From the NCBI RefSeq assembly GCF_011189575.1, contig NZ_PUJW01000009.1, positions 124,001 through 188,000 of the forward strand: DNA of 64,000 nucleotides. The letters are read 5' to 3'. Below are positions 16,830 through 24,400 of this stretch, one piece after another. The notes below the pieces were generated by a model. That model saw only the letters and a program-made list of their open reading frames with translations, was not told the DNA's origin and searched no databases. The number at the start of each line of letters is the position of its first letter. Position 1 is the stretch's first letter. This DNA comes from Photorhabdus cinerea (lineage in GTDB: Bacteria > Pseudomonadota > Gammaproteobacteria > Enterobacterales > Enterobacteriaceae). Both the position numbers and the translations under genes were made by a program.

Positions 16830-17780
16830 GTGAAAATTGCTATTTTGAGAAGGAATGATCTGGGAGACTTAATATGTACGCAACCTTTAATAAATTACCT
16901 AAAACTAAAACACCCATCATCTGAAATACATTTATTCATTGATTTTAATAATGAAGAATTGACTAAATATCTTTGTCCTGATGTCAAAATACACACTATA
17001 CCAAAAGGAAATAAATATATCTCTCTTTTAACTACAGCATTAAAACAGAGAAAAGAAAGATTTGATATAGCGATTTCTGCAAAATCCTCTCCTATGAAGC
17101 TAAATAATTTATTCTTATGGGTTGTAAATGCGAGAAAACGTTATGCTGTAACTGGCCATAAAAAATGGCATGAGAAATTAATTAATATTTCAACGGATTT
17201 CAGAAGAATTGATGAATTTCATCAGTCACTAAAATTATTAAAGATTTTTGATCCCAAAATAGAATCAATACCATTTAATTTATTTCCAAAGATCGTTATG
17301 AAAGATTTTAGTGGTTTATCAAACGGTAAGTTTCCTAAAATTTTATTTTCTGTATATAATAATAGAACAAGAAGTCAAGTTACAAATGAAAGAATGGTAT
17401 CAATTGCGAACGAAATTATAAAAGATTTTCCTGATGCAGTTTTTTTGATCTCAACACTCCACAAGGATAGAGAGAAAGCTAATGAACTATTAGCCATGAT
17501 CGAGGGAAAATCACAGATTATAGAAAGTGAAAATCTTAAATCTTTTCTATCACTAATAAATAGTGTTGATCTTGTTATCGTTGGTGATGGTGGCATTTGT
17601 CATTTGGCAGCAGCTCTTAATAAAAAAATAGTTGCTCTTTACGGTGTAACAAAACCTCAAAATTGGGGGCCTCTTATTTCAGATGAATTATGCATAACAC
17701 TATACGATAAAGAGAATGTGAATAATATTTCATTGCAAGAAATATATTTATCAGCTCTTAAACTTCTTTCGTTGAAATAA
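16830..17780 (+). CDS. Glycosyltransferase family 9 (heptosyltransferase-like) protein
   Basis: This intact 316-residue protein starts with GTG; AGGAG six bases upstream supports that start. The N-terminal block LRRNDLGDLICTQPLINYLK and the C-terminal block VGDGGICHLAAALNKKIVALYGVTKPQNWGPL are the two hallmarks of family 9 (WaaC/WaaF-like) ADP-heptose transferases. The usual DSGPMHLAAA appears as GDGGICHLAAA. The protein probably adds a sugar to lipopolysaccharide or another surface glycan; donor and acceptor are unknown. The gene is far richer in A+T than its neighbours and lies next to three IS remnants, between clpP and tig, where related bacteria have nothing. It is a probable horizontal acquisition. 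Confidence 0.82.
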   Translation: MKIAILRRNDLGDLICTQPLINYLKLKHPSSEIHLFIDFNNEELTKYLCPDVKIHTIPKGNKYISLLTTALKQRKERFDIAISAKSSPMKLNNLFLWVVNARKRYAVTGHKKWHEKLINISTDFRRIDEFHQSLKLLKIFDPKIESIPFNLFPKIVMKDFSGLSNGKFPKILFSVYNNRTRSQVTNERMVSIANEIIKDFPDAVFLISTLHKDREKANELLAMIEGKSQIIESENLKSFLSLINSVDLVIVGDGGICHLAAALNKKIVALYGVTKPQNWGPLISDELCITLYDKENVNNISLQEIYLSALKLLSLK

Positions 17781-17837
17781 TTTATTGGGAATAAAAGTCA
17801 TACAAAACTTTCATAGCTTTAACAGGGCTTGCCTGCC

Positions 17838-17852
17838 ATCTGACCCGCAGAT
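17838..17852 (-). repeat. 15-bp inverted repeat, right copy
   Basis: ATCTGACCCGCAGAT on the plus strand is the exact reverse complement of 15231-15245, giving an inverted pair about 2.6 kb apart around the inserted genes. Confidence 0.75.
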
Positions 17853-17872
17853 AAATCCGCGGGCCCATTTTT
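17844..17872 (+). terminator. Terminator after the glycosyltransferase gene
   Basis: CCCGC and GCGGG pair around a 10-nt loop, followed by CCCATTTTT on the plus strand. The same palindrome also lies downstream of tig on the other strand, so it may serve both converging genes, though the T-run favours the plus direction. Confidence 0.55.
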
Positions 17873-17913
17873 ATAAAAATGATAAATTCATTATCTCACG
17901 GCAAAGCCAAAAC

Positions 17914-19218
17914 TTATGCCATTTGATTCTGATTCATTAACTCGTTGAAAGTAGTTTCTTTTTCAGAAATTTTTGCTTTACCCAGAAGAACTTCAACAGC
18001 TTGTTCTTCCAGAGCGATATTGCGAACATTGTTCATTAATTCTTGGTTTTTACCATAGAATTCGATCACTTCCAGAGGATCTTCATAAGCAGAAGCCATC
18101 TCCTCAATCAGCCCCTTAACGCGCTCTTCATCAGCTTTCAGTTCATTGCTACTGATAACTTCGCCTAATAACAAGCCAACAACAACGCGACGTTTAGCTT
18201 GTTCTTCAAACAGCTCACGAGGCAATTCCAGAGCTTGTTTTTCATTGCCACCGAAGCGTTGAGCAGATTGACGACGCAGAACATCGATTTCACCATCAAC
18301 AACTGCAGCAGGAACTTCAATTTCGTTAGCCTTAACCAAACCATCGATAACCTGAGATTTAATACGGTTACGAACTGCATTTTTCAGTTCACGTTCCATA
18401 TTTTTACGTACTTCTGCACGCAGGCCGTCAACTGTGCCATCAGCGATACCAAAACGTTTGATGAATTCTTCAGTCAACTCTGGCAATTCACGCTGTTCCA
18501 CTTTTTTCAAAGTGATAGCAAACTTAGCTGCTTTACCTTTCAGATTTTCAGCATGGTAATCTTCAGGAAAGTTCACCTCAATAGTGAATTCTTCGCTTGC
18601 TTTATGACCAAAAATACCTTCTTCAAAACCTGGGATCATACGGCCCTGGCCCATAGCCAGAACAAAGTCAGAAGCTTTGCCGCCTTCAAACTCTTCACCA
18701 TCAATAGAACCGTTGAAGTCAACGGTAACCCGATCTTCTGCACTAGCAGCTTCTTCGGTTTCTTTCCATTCAGCCTGCTGCTTGCGCAAAGTTTCCAGCA
18801 TTGTGTCAACATCTTCGTCTTTTACTTCAACAACAGGTTTTTCAACTTCAATGTTTTCCAAATCTTTCAGTTCAACTTCTGGATAGATTTCGAACTCAAC
18901 AGAAAAAGTGAAGTCTTCACCGTCTTTGAACTGCTCCGGCGCATAGCTTGGAGCACCAGCTGGATTGATCTTTTGTTCGATGATTGCATTAATAAAGTTA
19001 CGTTGCATCAGATCACTCAGAACGTCCTGGAGAACAGAAGCACCATAACGTTGTTTAATGATGTTCATAGGCACTTTGCCTTTACGGAAACCATCAATAC
19101 GAACTTTTTTTGCTACATTGACCAACTCACTACTAACTGCTTTTTCGATATCGGCAGCAGGAACGGTGATTGTCACACGACGCCCAAGGCCTTGAGTGGT
19201 TTCAACAGAAACTTGCAT
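17914..19218 (-). CDS. tig: Trigger factor (ribosome-associated chaperone and prolyl isomerase)
   Basis: Trigger factor binds ribosomal protein L23 at the exit tunnel and shields nascent chains. The 434-residue protein has the N-terminal ribosome-binding domain with the signature GFRKGKVPM (about residues 43-51). A central FKBP-type PPIase domain follows (about residues 150-245, with EFEGGKASDFVLAMGQGRM), then the C-terminal chaperone arms. TGAGG precedes the ATG with normal spacing. It normally stands directly before clpP; here its 3' flank borders the insertion carrying IS remnants and a glycosyltransferase. A sigma-70-type promoter is visible upstream. Confidence 0.97.
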   Translation of the reverse strand: MQVSVETTQGLGRRVTITVPAADIEKAVSSELVNVAKKVRIDGFRKGKVPMNIIKQRYGASVLQDVLSDLMQRNFINAIIEQKINPAGAPSYAPEQFKDGEDFTFSVEFEIYPEVELKDLENIEVEKPVVEVKDEDVDTMLETLRKQQAEWKETEEAASAEDRVTVDFNGSIDGEEFEGGKASDFVLAMGQGRMIPGFEEGIFGHKASEEFTIEVNFPEDYHAENLKGKAAKFAITLKKVEQRELPELTEEFIKRFGIADGTVDGLRAEVRKNMERELKNAVRNRIKSQVIDGLVKANEIEVPAAVVDGEIDVLRRQSAQRFGGNEKQALELPRELFEEQAKRRVVVGLLLGEVISSNELKADEERVKGLIEEMASAYEDPLEVIEFYGKNQELMNNVRNIALEEQAVEVLLGKAKISEKETTFNELMNQNQMA

Positions 19219-19390
19219 CTTTTTACCTCAAAAAAATCATAGTGCTCGGTCAACTCCAGAGACCATGCAACTGGCTCACGTTCTGTGTACCAATCACAAC
19301 ACTCTCTAAGAACCGGGGCGGTCGCATTTAAAAACCGAGAATCCCTGATGTCAGAAGCGTCCCGAAACCATTCTAAAAATTAGACGCGAC

Positions 19391-19419
19391 ATTATAGCGA
19401 TGCAGACGGTGTGAGTCGA
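19391..19419 (-). promoter_or_regulatory. Sigma-70-type promoter of tig
   Basis: On the minus strand TCGACT (19414-19419) and a perfect TATAAT (19391-19396) are separated by 17 bp. The start point would be about 165 bp before the tig ATG, giving a long leader. Confidence 0.55.
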
Positions 19420-19448
19420 GAATTGCTGACAAAAGCCGAACTATAATA

Positions 19449-19760
19449 TTATTGATTCTTGCCACCCCGACATGCTGGTGAAGCTAAAACGGTATCCTGT
19501 AATTCATTCCACTCTTTTTCTGTATAAGTATGCAACGCCAAAGCATGAACACCTGCGGCCAGTTCTGCCGATAATATTCCGTAAACGGAACGATGGCGGT
19601 TTAACATGCGTTCACCAACAAATTTATCACTAATAATCACAACCTTAAAATGGCTTTCAGAACCTACGGGTACATTGTGACGATAACTTTCATCAATAAC
19701 CTCTAGATATGAAGGGTTAAATGCCGTCTGTAATTTCTCTTCTATATCCTGATACACCAT
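19449..19760 (-). CDS. bolA: BolA family protein BolA
   Basis: This 103-residue BolA protein has the class II KH-like fold, with SYRHNVPVGSESHFKVVIIS and the conserved ERMLNRHRSVYGIL and HALALHTYTEKEW segments. The invariant His in the HRSVY region can share an Fe-S cluster with monothiol glutaredoxins. In E. coli BolA is a morphogene and transcription factor induced in stationary phase and stress. The ATG at 19760 is chosen because GGAG lies seven bases upstream; the longer frame begins with GTG and overlaps that site. It lies upstream of tig on the same strand, divergent from yajG. Confidence 0.95.
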   Translation of the reverse strand: MVYQDIEEKLQTAFNPSYLEVIDESYRHNVPVGSESHFKVVIISDKFVGERMLNRHRSVYGILSAELAAGVHALALHTYTEKEWNELQDTVLASPACRGGKNQ

Positions 19761-20001
19761 ATTACTCTCCTTAATCACACCGCAGTCATGCTATCAACTA
19801 TATTAATGATTCTAGTCTATTCTTCATGAGTTATAGCATCAGCACATTAAAATACCTTTAATCGAATCCCATATTATCAGGTTTTTATATATGTTTACCC
19901 CATCGGGGATATGCCACGATCAAAGGCGGTGTTATTATTGCAACAGTTTATACTATTGATAAGTATTACTGGACATCCTTATCACTGATGAGAAAATCAA
20001 C

Positions 20002-20580
20002 ATGTTGAAAAGAATCTTTTTCCCGCTTATTACTCTTTTTCTCCTTACAGGTTGCGCTGCTCCCAGCAATACTCTGACCATTGATCCTAAAATTACCCTG
20101 CCAATAGCAGACCCAACTATGAGTGCTATTACCATCAGTATCAGCGGTGCCGACAATCGCCAGTCTCAAACACTTGCTCAAATTAACCGCAATGCCAGGC
20201 TGGAAGTACTGAAACCATCCCGCGATCTACGTTTTCTACTCCAGGAAATCCTGGAAAAACAGATGGCCGCCCGTGGTTATATGATTGGCTCTCCAGCCAA
20301 TGCCAATCTGCAAATTATTGTGAACAATCTGTATGCAGATGTTAAGGAAGGTAGCCTGCGCCATAATATTTCAACAAAAGCCGATATTTCTATCATCAGT
20401 GCTGCACAAAATGGAAGCAAACAAGTTAAGAACTATCGCACCAGTTACAATGTCCAAGGCCCTTTAGGGGCAACAAATGAGAAAATTGCTGATGCGGTAA
20501 ATACTGTACTATCTGAAGTTATAGCAGATATGGCCCAAGACTCATCCGTCAGCAACTTCATCAAACAAAATGCCCACTAA
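20002..20580 (+). CDS. yajG: Lipoprotein YajG
   Basis: This 192-residue protein has a lipoprotein signal peptide (MLKRIFFPLITLFLL) and lipobox LTGC with the acylated cysteine at residue 18, so it should be membrane-anchored and periplasm-facing. The mature domain belongs to the YajG family (RDLRFLLQEILEKQMAARGY), of unknown function. It is divergent from bolA and 51 bp before ampG. The yajG-ampG pair is conserved in enterics and probably co-transcribed, with a small hairpin in the gap. Confidence 0.92.
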   Translation: MLKRIFFPLITLFLLTGCAAPSNTLTIDPKITLPIADPTMSAITISISGADNRQSQTLAQINRNARLEVLKPSRDLRFLLQEILEKQMAARGYMIGSPANANLQIIVNNLYADVKEGSLRHNISTKADISIISAAQNGSKQVKNYRTSYNVQGPLGATNEKIADAVNTVLSEVIADMAQDSSVSNFIKQNAH

Positions 20581-20597
20581 TTAAGGATTAATTGCTT

Positions 20598-20620
20598 ACT
20601 CTGCTCACCAGGGGCAGAGT
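20598..20620 (+). other. Small hairpin between yajG and ampG
   Basis: ACTCTGC and GCAGAGT form a 7-bp stem around a 9-nt loop, followed by TTTGGGAGG, which includes the ampG ribosome site. It could attenuate transcription or stabilise the mRNA end; there is no true T-run. Confidence 0.4.
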
Positions 20621-20631
20621 TTGGGAGGCCC

Positions 20632-22110
20632 ATGTCTTATCGTTATCTCACCGTTTTTACTCAACATAACTCACGAATCTTACTTTTACTCGGTTTTGCT
20701 TCTGGTTTACCTCTCGCACTAACTGCTAGCACCTTGCAAGCATGGATGACCGTTGAAGACGTCAACCTTAAAACAATAGGTTTCTTTTCCCTTGTCGGCC
20801 AGGCATATGTGTTCAAATTTCTCTGGTCCCCTTTTATGGATCGGTTTACTCCCTCTCTTCTTGGACGTCGCCGTGGCTGGTTGCTTGTGACACAGTTATT
20901 ACTCATAGCCAGTATCGCTGCAATGGGCTTTCTCCAGCCGTCTCAACATTTATGGTGGCTGGCCGTACTAGCAGTAACTGTTGCTTTCTGTTCCGCATCA
21001 CAAGATATCGTCTTTGATGCTTATAAAACCGATTTATTGAGTAGCGAAGAGCGGGGTGTAGGCGCGGCAGTTTCAGTACTTGGTTATCGATTAGCAATGT
21101 TAGTTTCAGGTGGATTAGCATTATGGATCGCAGACCGCTATATTGGCTGGCAACATATATACTGGTTGATGGCAGGATTGATGCTGATTGGCGTCTATGC
21201 GACTTTAAGGGCTAAAGAACCTGAAGTTGACATTCTCCCCCCTAAAACACTCCAACAAGCTGCAATAGAACCATTAGCCGATTTTTTCAGTCGTAATAAT
21301 GCATGGCTGATACTGTTGTTGATTATCATGTATAAACTAGGAGATGCCTTTGCTGCCAGCCTAAGTACCACGTTTCTTATCCGTAGTATTGGTTTTGATG
21401 CTGGTGAAGTCGGCATGGCCAACAAAACACTGGGATTAGCCGCAACCATCATTGGGGCATTATATGGCGGTTATTTAATGCAACGATGGAGTTTATTCCG
21501 CTCACTAATGACATTTGGCATTCTTCAGGCGATCTCCAATATTGGATACTGGCTGTTATCTGTTACTGACAAAAATATCTACACCATGAGCAGCACCATT
21601 TTTCTGGAAAATATCTGTGGTGGAATGGGAACCGCTGCATTTGTTGCTCTGCTTATGGCTTTATGCAACAAATCGTTCTCCGCAACACAGTTTGCTCTAT
21701 TATCTGCCTTATCAGCTGTTGGGCGGGTATACGTCGGCCCAATTGCTGGTTGGCTCGTTGAATTATATGGCTGGTCAAACTTCTACTTATTTTCCATAGC
21801 CGTTTCTGTCCCAGGGTTATTACTGCTACTGATCTGCCGTCAGACTCTAAATTATACCCAGCAAGCTAATGATTTTATACCACGCACTAAGTTCAAAAAT
21901 TTCTATCGATTGGCTTTTGGATTATTGTCATTAGCAAGCATCCTTCTTACATTTTGGTTACTTACCATAATCACCAACGCTCTTGCCTGGACTAGCGCAC
22001 TTGATCTAGCCGAATACTTACTATTATGGGGAGTCCAGATCGGTATCGCAGGCATTATCTTAGGTTGTTCTCTGGATTATCTCGCATTAATAAAGAACAA
22101 ATCGGCTTAA
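20632..22110 (+). CDS. ampG: Muropeptide permease AmpG
   Basis: AmpG imports GlcNAc-anhydroMurNAc peptides released from peptidoglycan for recycling. The 492-residue MFS protein begins with the conserved RILLLLGFASGLPLALT and contains FLWSPFMDRFTPSLLGRRRGW, typical of the family. About a dozen or more membrane segments are visible, with a longer C-terminal part as in E. coli (491 residues). GGGAGG lies four bases before the ATG. In species with an inducible AmpC enzyme, AmpG supplies the inducer. A perfect terminator hairpin follows the gene. Confidence 0.95.
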   Translation: MSYRYLTVFTQHNSRILLLLGFASGLPLALTASTLQAWMTVEDVNLKTIGFFSLVGQAYVFKFLWSPFMDRFTPSLLGRRRGWLLVTQLLLIASIAAMGFLQPSQHLWWLAVLAVTVAFCSASQDIVFDAYKTDLLSSEERGVGAAVSVLGYRLAMLVSGGLALWIADRYIGWQHIYWLMAGLMLIGVYATLRAKEPEVDILPPKTLQQAAIEPLADFFSRNNAWLILLLIIMYKLGDAFAASLSTTFLIRSIGFDAGEVGMANKTLGLAATIIGALYGGYLMQRWSLFRSLMTFGILQAISNIGYWLLSVTDKNIYTMSSTIFLENICGGMGTAAFVALLMALCNKSFSATQFALLSALSAVGRVYVGPIAGWLVELYGWSNFYLFSIAVSVPGLLLLLICRQTLNYTQQANDFIPRTKFKNFYRLAFGLLSLASILLTFWLLTIITNALAWTSALDLAEYLLLWGVQIGIAGIILGCSLDYLALIKNKSA

Positions 22111-22136
22111 AGATACAAATATTAAATTAATTTATT

Positions 22137-22162
22137 AAAAGGTTGACCATTGTCAACCTTTT
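22137..22162 (+). terminator. Rho-independent terminator of ampG
   Basis: AAAAGGTTGAC and GTCAACCTTTT form a perfect 11-bp stem with a 4-nt loop, 26 bp after the ampG stop, with the T-run within the 3' arm. Confidence 0.85.
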
Positions 22163-22178
22163 ATATTCCCTTAAACAT

Positions 22179-22200
22179 TTAAGTGACAATGATCACATTT
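22179..22200 (+). promoter_or_regulatory. Candidate CRP-binding site before the Tsx-like gene
   Basis: The dyad AGTGA-CAATGA-TCACA differs from the CRP core TGTGA-N6-TCACA at one position and is flanked by the usual A/T-rich ends (AAG..TTT). It is about 160 bp upstream of the Tsx-like start codon. E. coli tsx is activated by cAMP-CRP, so a site here fits. Confidence 0.55.
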
Positions 22201-22351
22201 CAGCTAGTAATTTATCAAAAAGTGCTATTTTTGAGCAATTATCTAATTATTGAAGATTTATATCCGCATAGAATCAGACTATCATTTTAAGGCTTATATA
22301 AATTAGCTTTAAAAACAAAAAATTCTTTTCATGGATGCGTTAGAGAAATTT

Positions 22352-23113
22352 ATGAGAAATACTATTCTAGCTACTGCTTTGTTTACGACTGTCTCAGTCC
22401 CAGCTTATGCTGAATATCAATGGGGCTTTGCTAATGTCAGCATGAACTATCTTGACTGGACCAGCCATACTACACATAAGTCAGGGCAAACTACTCATAA
22501 AGACGACTTTGCCTACCTGGAATTGGAAGGTGGAACTGGGTTTGACTGGGGTGAATTATACGGTTTTTTTGATCTGGAAAATGCTTTTAACAGTAAGCAT
22601 GCTCAACCAGGAGATAACCAAAGATACACCTTTAAAACAACCGGGCGCTTCTATCTGGCTGATACTGGTTTTAATCTCTACGGCCATGTTTACGGTACTT
22701 ACTCCCTACCCGGTAAAGCACATGGCGGAAATTTCCATGAGGTAAATACCCTTTATGGTGTTGGCTACAATACTGAGCTTGCCGGCGTCTGGTTAAAGCC
22801 ATTCGTTGCGTTGCATTATGTTGATCAAACTTTCTACTCCGGTAATAACGGCTATGTTGTCGGCTGGGTGGCCGGTTATGATTTTCAGCTCTGGCAAGAA
22901 AAATTCAGTGTAACTAACTGGAATGAAATGGAGTTCAACCGGAATGAACGCTATGGCAATGGTGGTCGGGACGGCATTAATGGTGCAGTAGCATTGTGGT
23001 GGACACCTCACCAATCCTTCACAACTGGTATTCAATACCGGTATGCCGATAATAAATTAGGTGAAGGATTCTGGCAGGATGGTGTTGTCTACACTATCAA
23101 ATATAATTTCTAA
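22352..23113 (+). CDS. Tsx/OmpK-family outer-membrane nucleoside channel
   Basis: This 253-residue outer-membrane beta-barrel has a signal peptide MRNTILATALFTTVSVPAYA cleaved before EYQWG, alternating aromatic strands and the terminal phenylalanine (YTIKYNF) needed for BAM assembly. The composition and motifs FDWGELYGFFDLEN and TGIQYRYADNK place it in the Channel_Tsx family, which passes nucleosides and acts as a phage or colicin receptor. It is not a close match to E. coli Tsx. The ATG at 22352 is preferred over one seven codons upstream because it begins the signal peptide and has AGAG before it. It stands between ampG and cyoA. Confidence 0.82.
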   Translation: MRNTILATALFTTVSVPAYAEYQWGFANVSMNYLDWTSHTTHKSGQTTHKDDFAYLELEGGTGFDWGELYGFFDLENAFNSKHAQPGDNQRYTFKTTGRFYLADTGFNLYGHVYGTYSLPGKAHGGNFHEVNTLYGVGYNTELAGVWLKPFVALHYVDQTFYSGNNGYVVGWVAGYDFQLWQEKFSVTNWNEMEFNRNERYGNGGRDGINGAVALWWTPHQSFTTGIQYRYADNKLGEGFWQDGVVYTIKYNF

Positions 23114-23122
23114 TTATTGATT

Positions 23123-23160
23123 TTAACTGTGAGTTACTTCTTGCTGTAGCTCGCAGTTAA
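23123..23160 (+). terminator. Terminator of the Tsx-like gene
   Basis: TTAACTGTGAG and CTCGCAGTTAA pair over 11 positions (one G-T wobble) around a 16-nt loop, followed by TTTAATTCTT. It starts 10 bp after the stop codon. Confidence 0.65.
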
Positions 23161-23381
23161 TTTAATTCTTAAATAAAATCCCGCAACAAAAATCTTTAAA
23201 GTAATTTTATATTTTCCTTTCCTCCGAAAAATATAAAATTATTTTCGTGTAAATTAGTATTTCGGCACCATTTCGTTACATTTAAATAACCTTTTCAAGC
23301 TAACTTCTGATTAATCCTACATTTGCATGTGATCCCATTAACATAAAGGGCCAACAACCCCACAACTAACTATTACAAATG

Positions 23382-23410
23382 TTTACACTCCAATGGCCTT
23401 ACCGTAGAAT
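23382..23410 (+). promoter_or_regulatory. Sigma-70 promoter of the cyo operon
   Basis: TTTACA (23382-23387), a 17-bp spacer and TAGAAT (23405-23410) lie about 50 bp before the cyoA start. The A/T-rich 120 bp upstream would be the place for ArcA or FNR sites, as expected for an oxygen-controlled cyo operon, but no clear match was assigned. Confidence 0.65.
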
Positions 23411-23460
23411 GCCCCCACTGATGAAACGACAATAGAGCTTTTGTTATTTGGAGTCGTTAG

Positions 23461-24396
23461 ATGAGACTTATGAAATACAATAAAAGTATTGGGATATTGT
23501 CAATACTCGCAGCCGCTTTTATGCTAAGTGGTTGTGATATGGTATTGATGAATCCTAAGGGCGCTATCGGCGCTGAACAAAAAACACTAATACTCACGGC
23601 TATTGGCCTGATGCTTATCATTGTTATTCCGGTAATCATCATGGCATTTACATTTGCCCTGCGTTATCGTGAAACCAACAAAAACGCTACCTACCGCCCT
23701 AACTGGGCACACTCAAATAAAATTGAGCTGGTAGTGTGGACTGTTCCTATCATTATCATTATCATTTTAGCAACCATTACTTGGAAAACAACCCACGAGC
23801 TTGACCCATATAAGCCACTGGTCAGTGATGAAAAACCAGTGACTATTGAAGTGATTTCTCTTGATTGGAAATGGCTGTTCGTTTACCCGGAGCAAGGCAT
23901 CGCTACAGTTAACGAAATTGCTTTCCCTACCGGGGTTCCTGTTAACTTCAAAATCACCTCTGATTCTGTGATGAACTCATTCTTCATTCCACAATTAGGT
24001 GGTCAAATCTATGCAATGGCTGGTATGCAGACTAAACTTCACTTAATTGCCGATGAACCTGGCACTTATAAAGGTTTGTCCAGCAGCTACAGCGGTCACG
24101 GTTTCTCTGGCATGAAATTTACTGCCACTGCGACCGCAGATCGTGAAGGTTTTGAACAATGGGTTCAAAAAGTGAAAGCTTCTCCCAAAACCCTGGATAC
24201 CATGCAAGCGTTTGATGAGTTAGCCAAACAAAGCCAAAATCATCCGGTTGAATACTTCTCAAGCGTTAAGCCTAACCTGTATCAAGATATTATTGCCAAA
24301 TTTATGGGCGACATGAATATGCATGGCGGCCATAGTGCAACTGCAGGTCATAACATGAATATGAGCGAAACTGCTCATGCCGGAGTTGAGGAATAA
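23461..24396 (+). CDS. cyoA: Cytochrome bo3 ubiquinol oxidase subunit II
   Basis: This 311-residue lipoprotein subunit has lipobox LSGC with the acylated Cys25, two membrane helices (about residues 42-65 and 88-108) and a periplasmic cupredoxin-like domain. As in other quinol oxidases that domain lacks the CuA ligands. DWKWLFVYPEQGIATVNEIAFP and MNSFFIPQLGGQIYAMAGMQT are hallmark motifs. The C-terminus is rich in His and Met (MNMHGGHSATAGHNMNM), resembling the E. coli tail. GGAG precedes the ATG. It is the first gene of cyoABCDE, which encodes the proton-pumping terminal oxidase used at high oxygen. Confidence 0.97.
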   Translation: MRLMKYNKSIGILSILAAAFMLSGCDMVLMNPKGAIGAEQKTLILTAIGLMLIIVIPVIIMAFTFALRYRETNKNATYRPNWAHSNKIELVVWTVPIIIIIILATITWKTTHELDPYKPLVSDEKPVTIEVISLDWKWLFVYPEQGIATVNEIAFPTGVPVNFKITSDSVMNSFFIPQLGGQIYAMAGMQTKLHLIADEPGTYKGLSSSYSGHGFSGMKFTATATADREGFEQWVQKVKASPKTLDTMQAFDELAKQSQNHPVEYFSSVKPNLYQDIIAKFMGDMNMHGGHSATAGHNMNMSETAHAGVEE

Positions 24397-24400
24397 AGTA

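Noticed and set aside
18199..19242. 347-codon plus-strand reading frame opposite tig
   Set aside because: It is the antisense of tig, Phe-rich and without any family resemblance; it arises from the codon bias of tig on the other strand.
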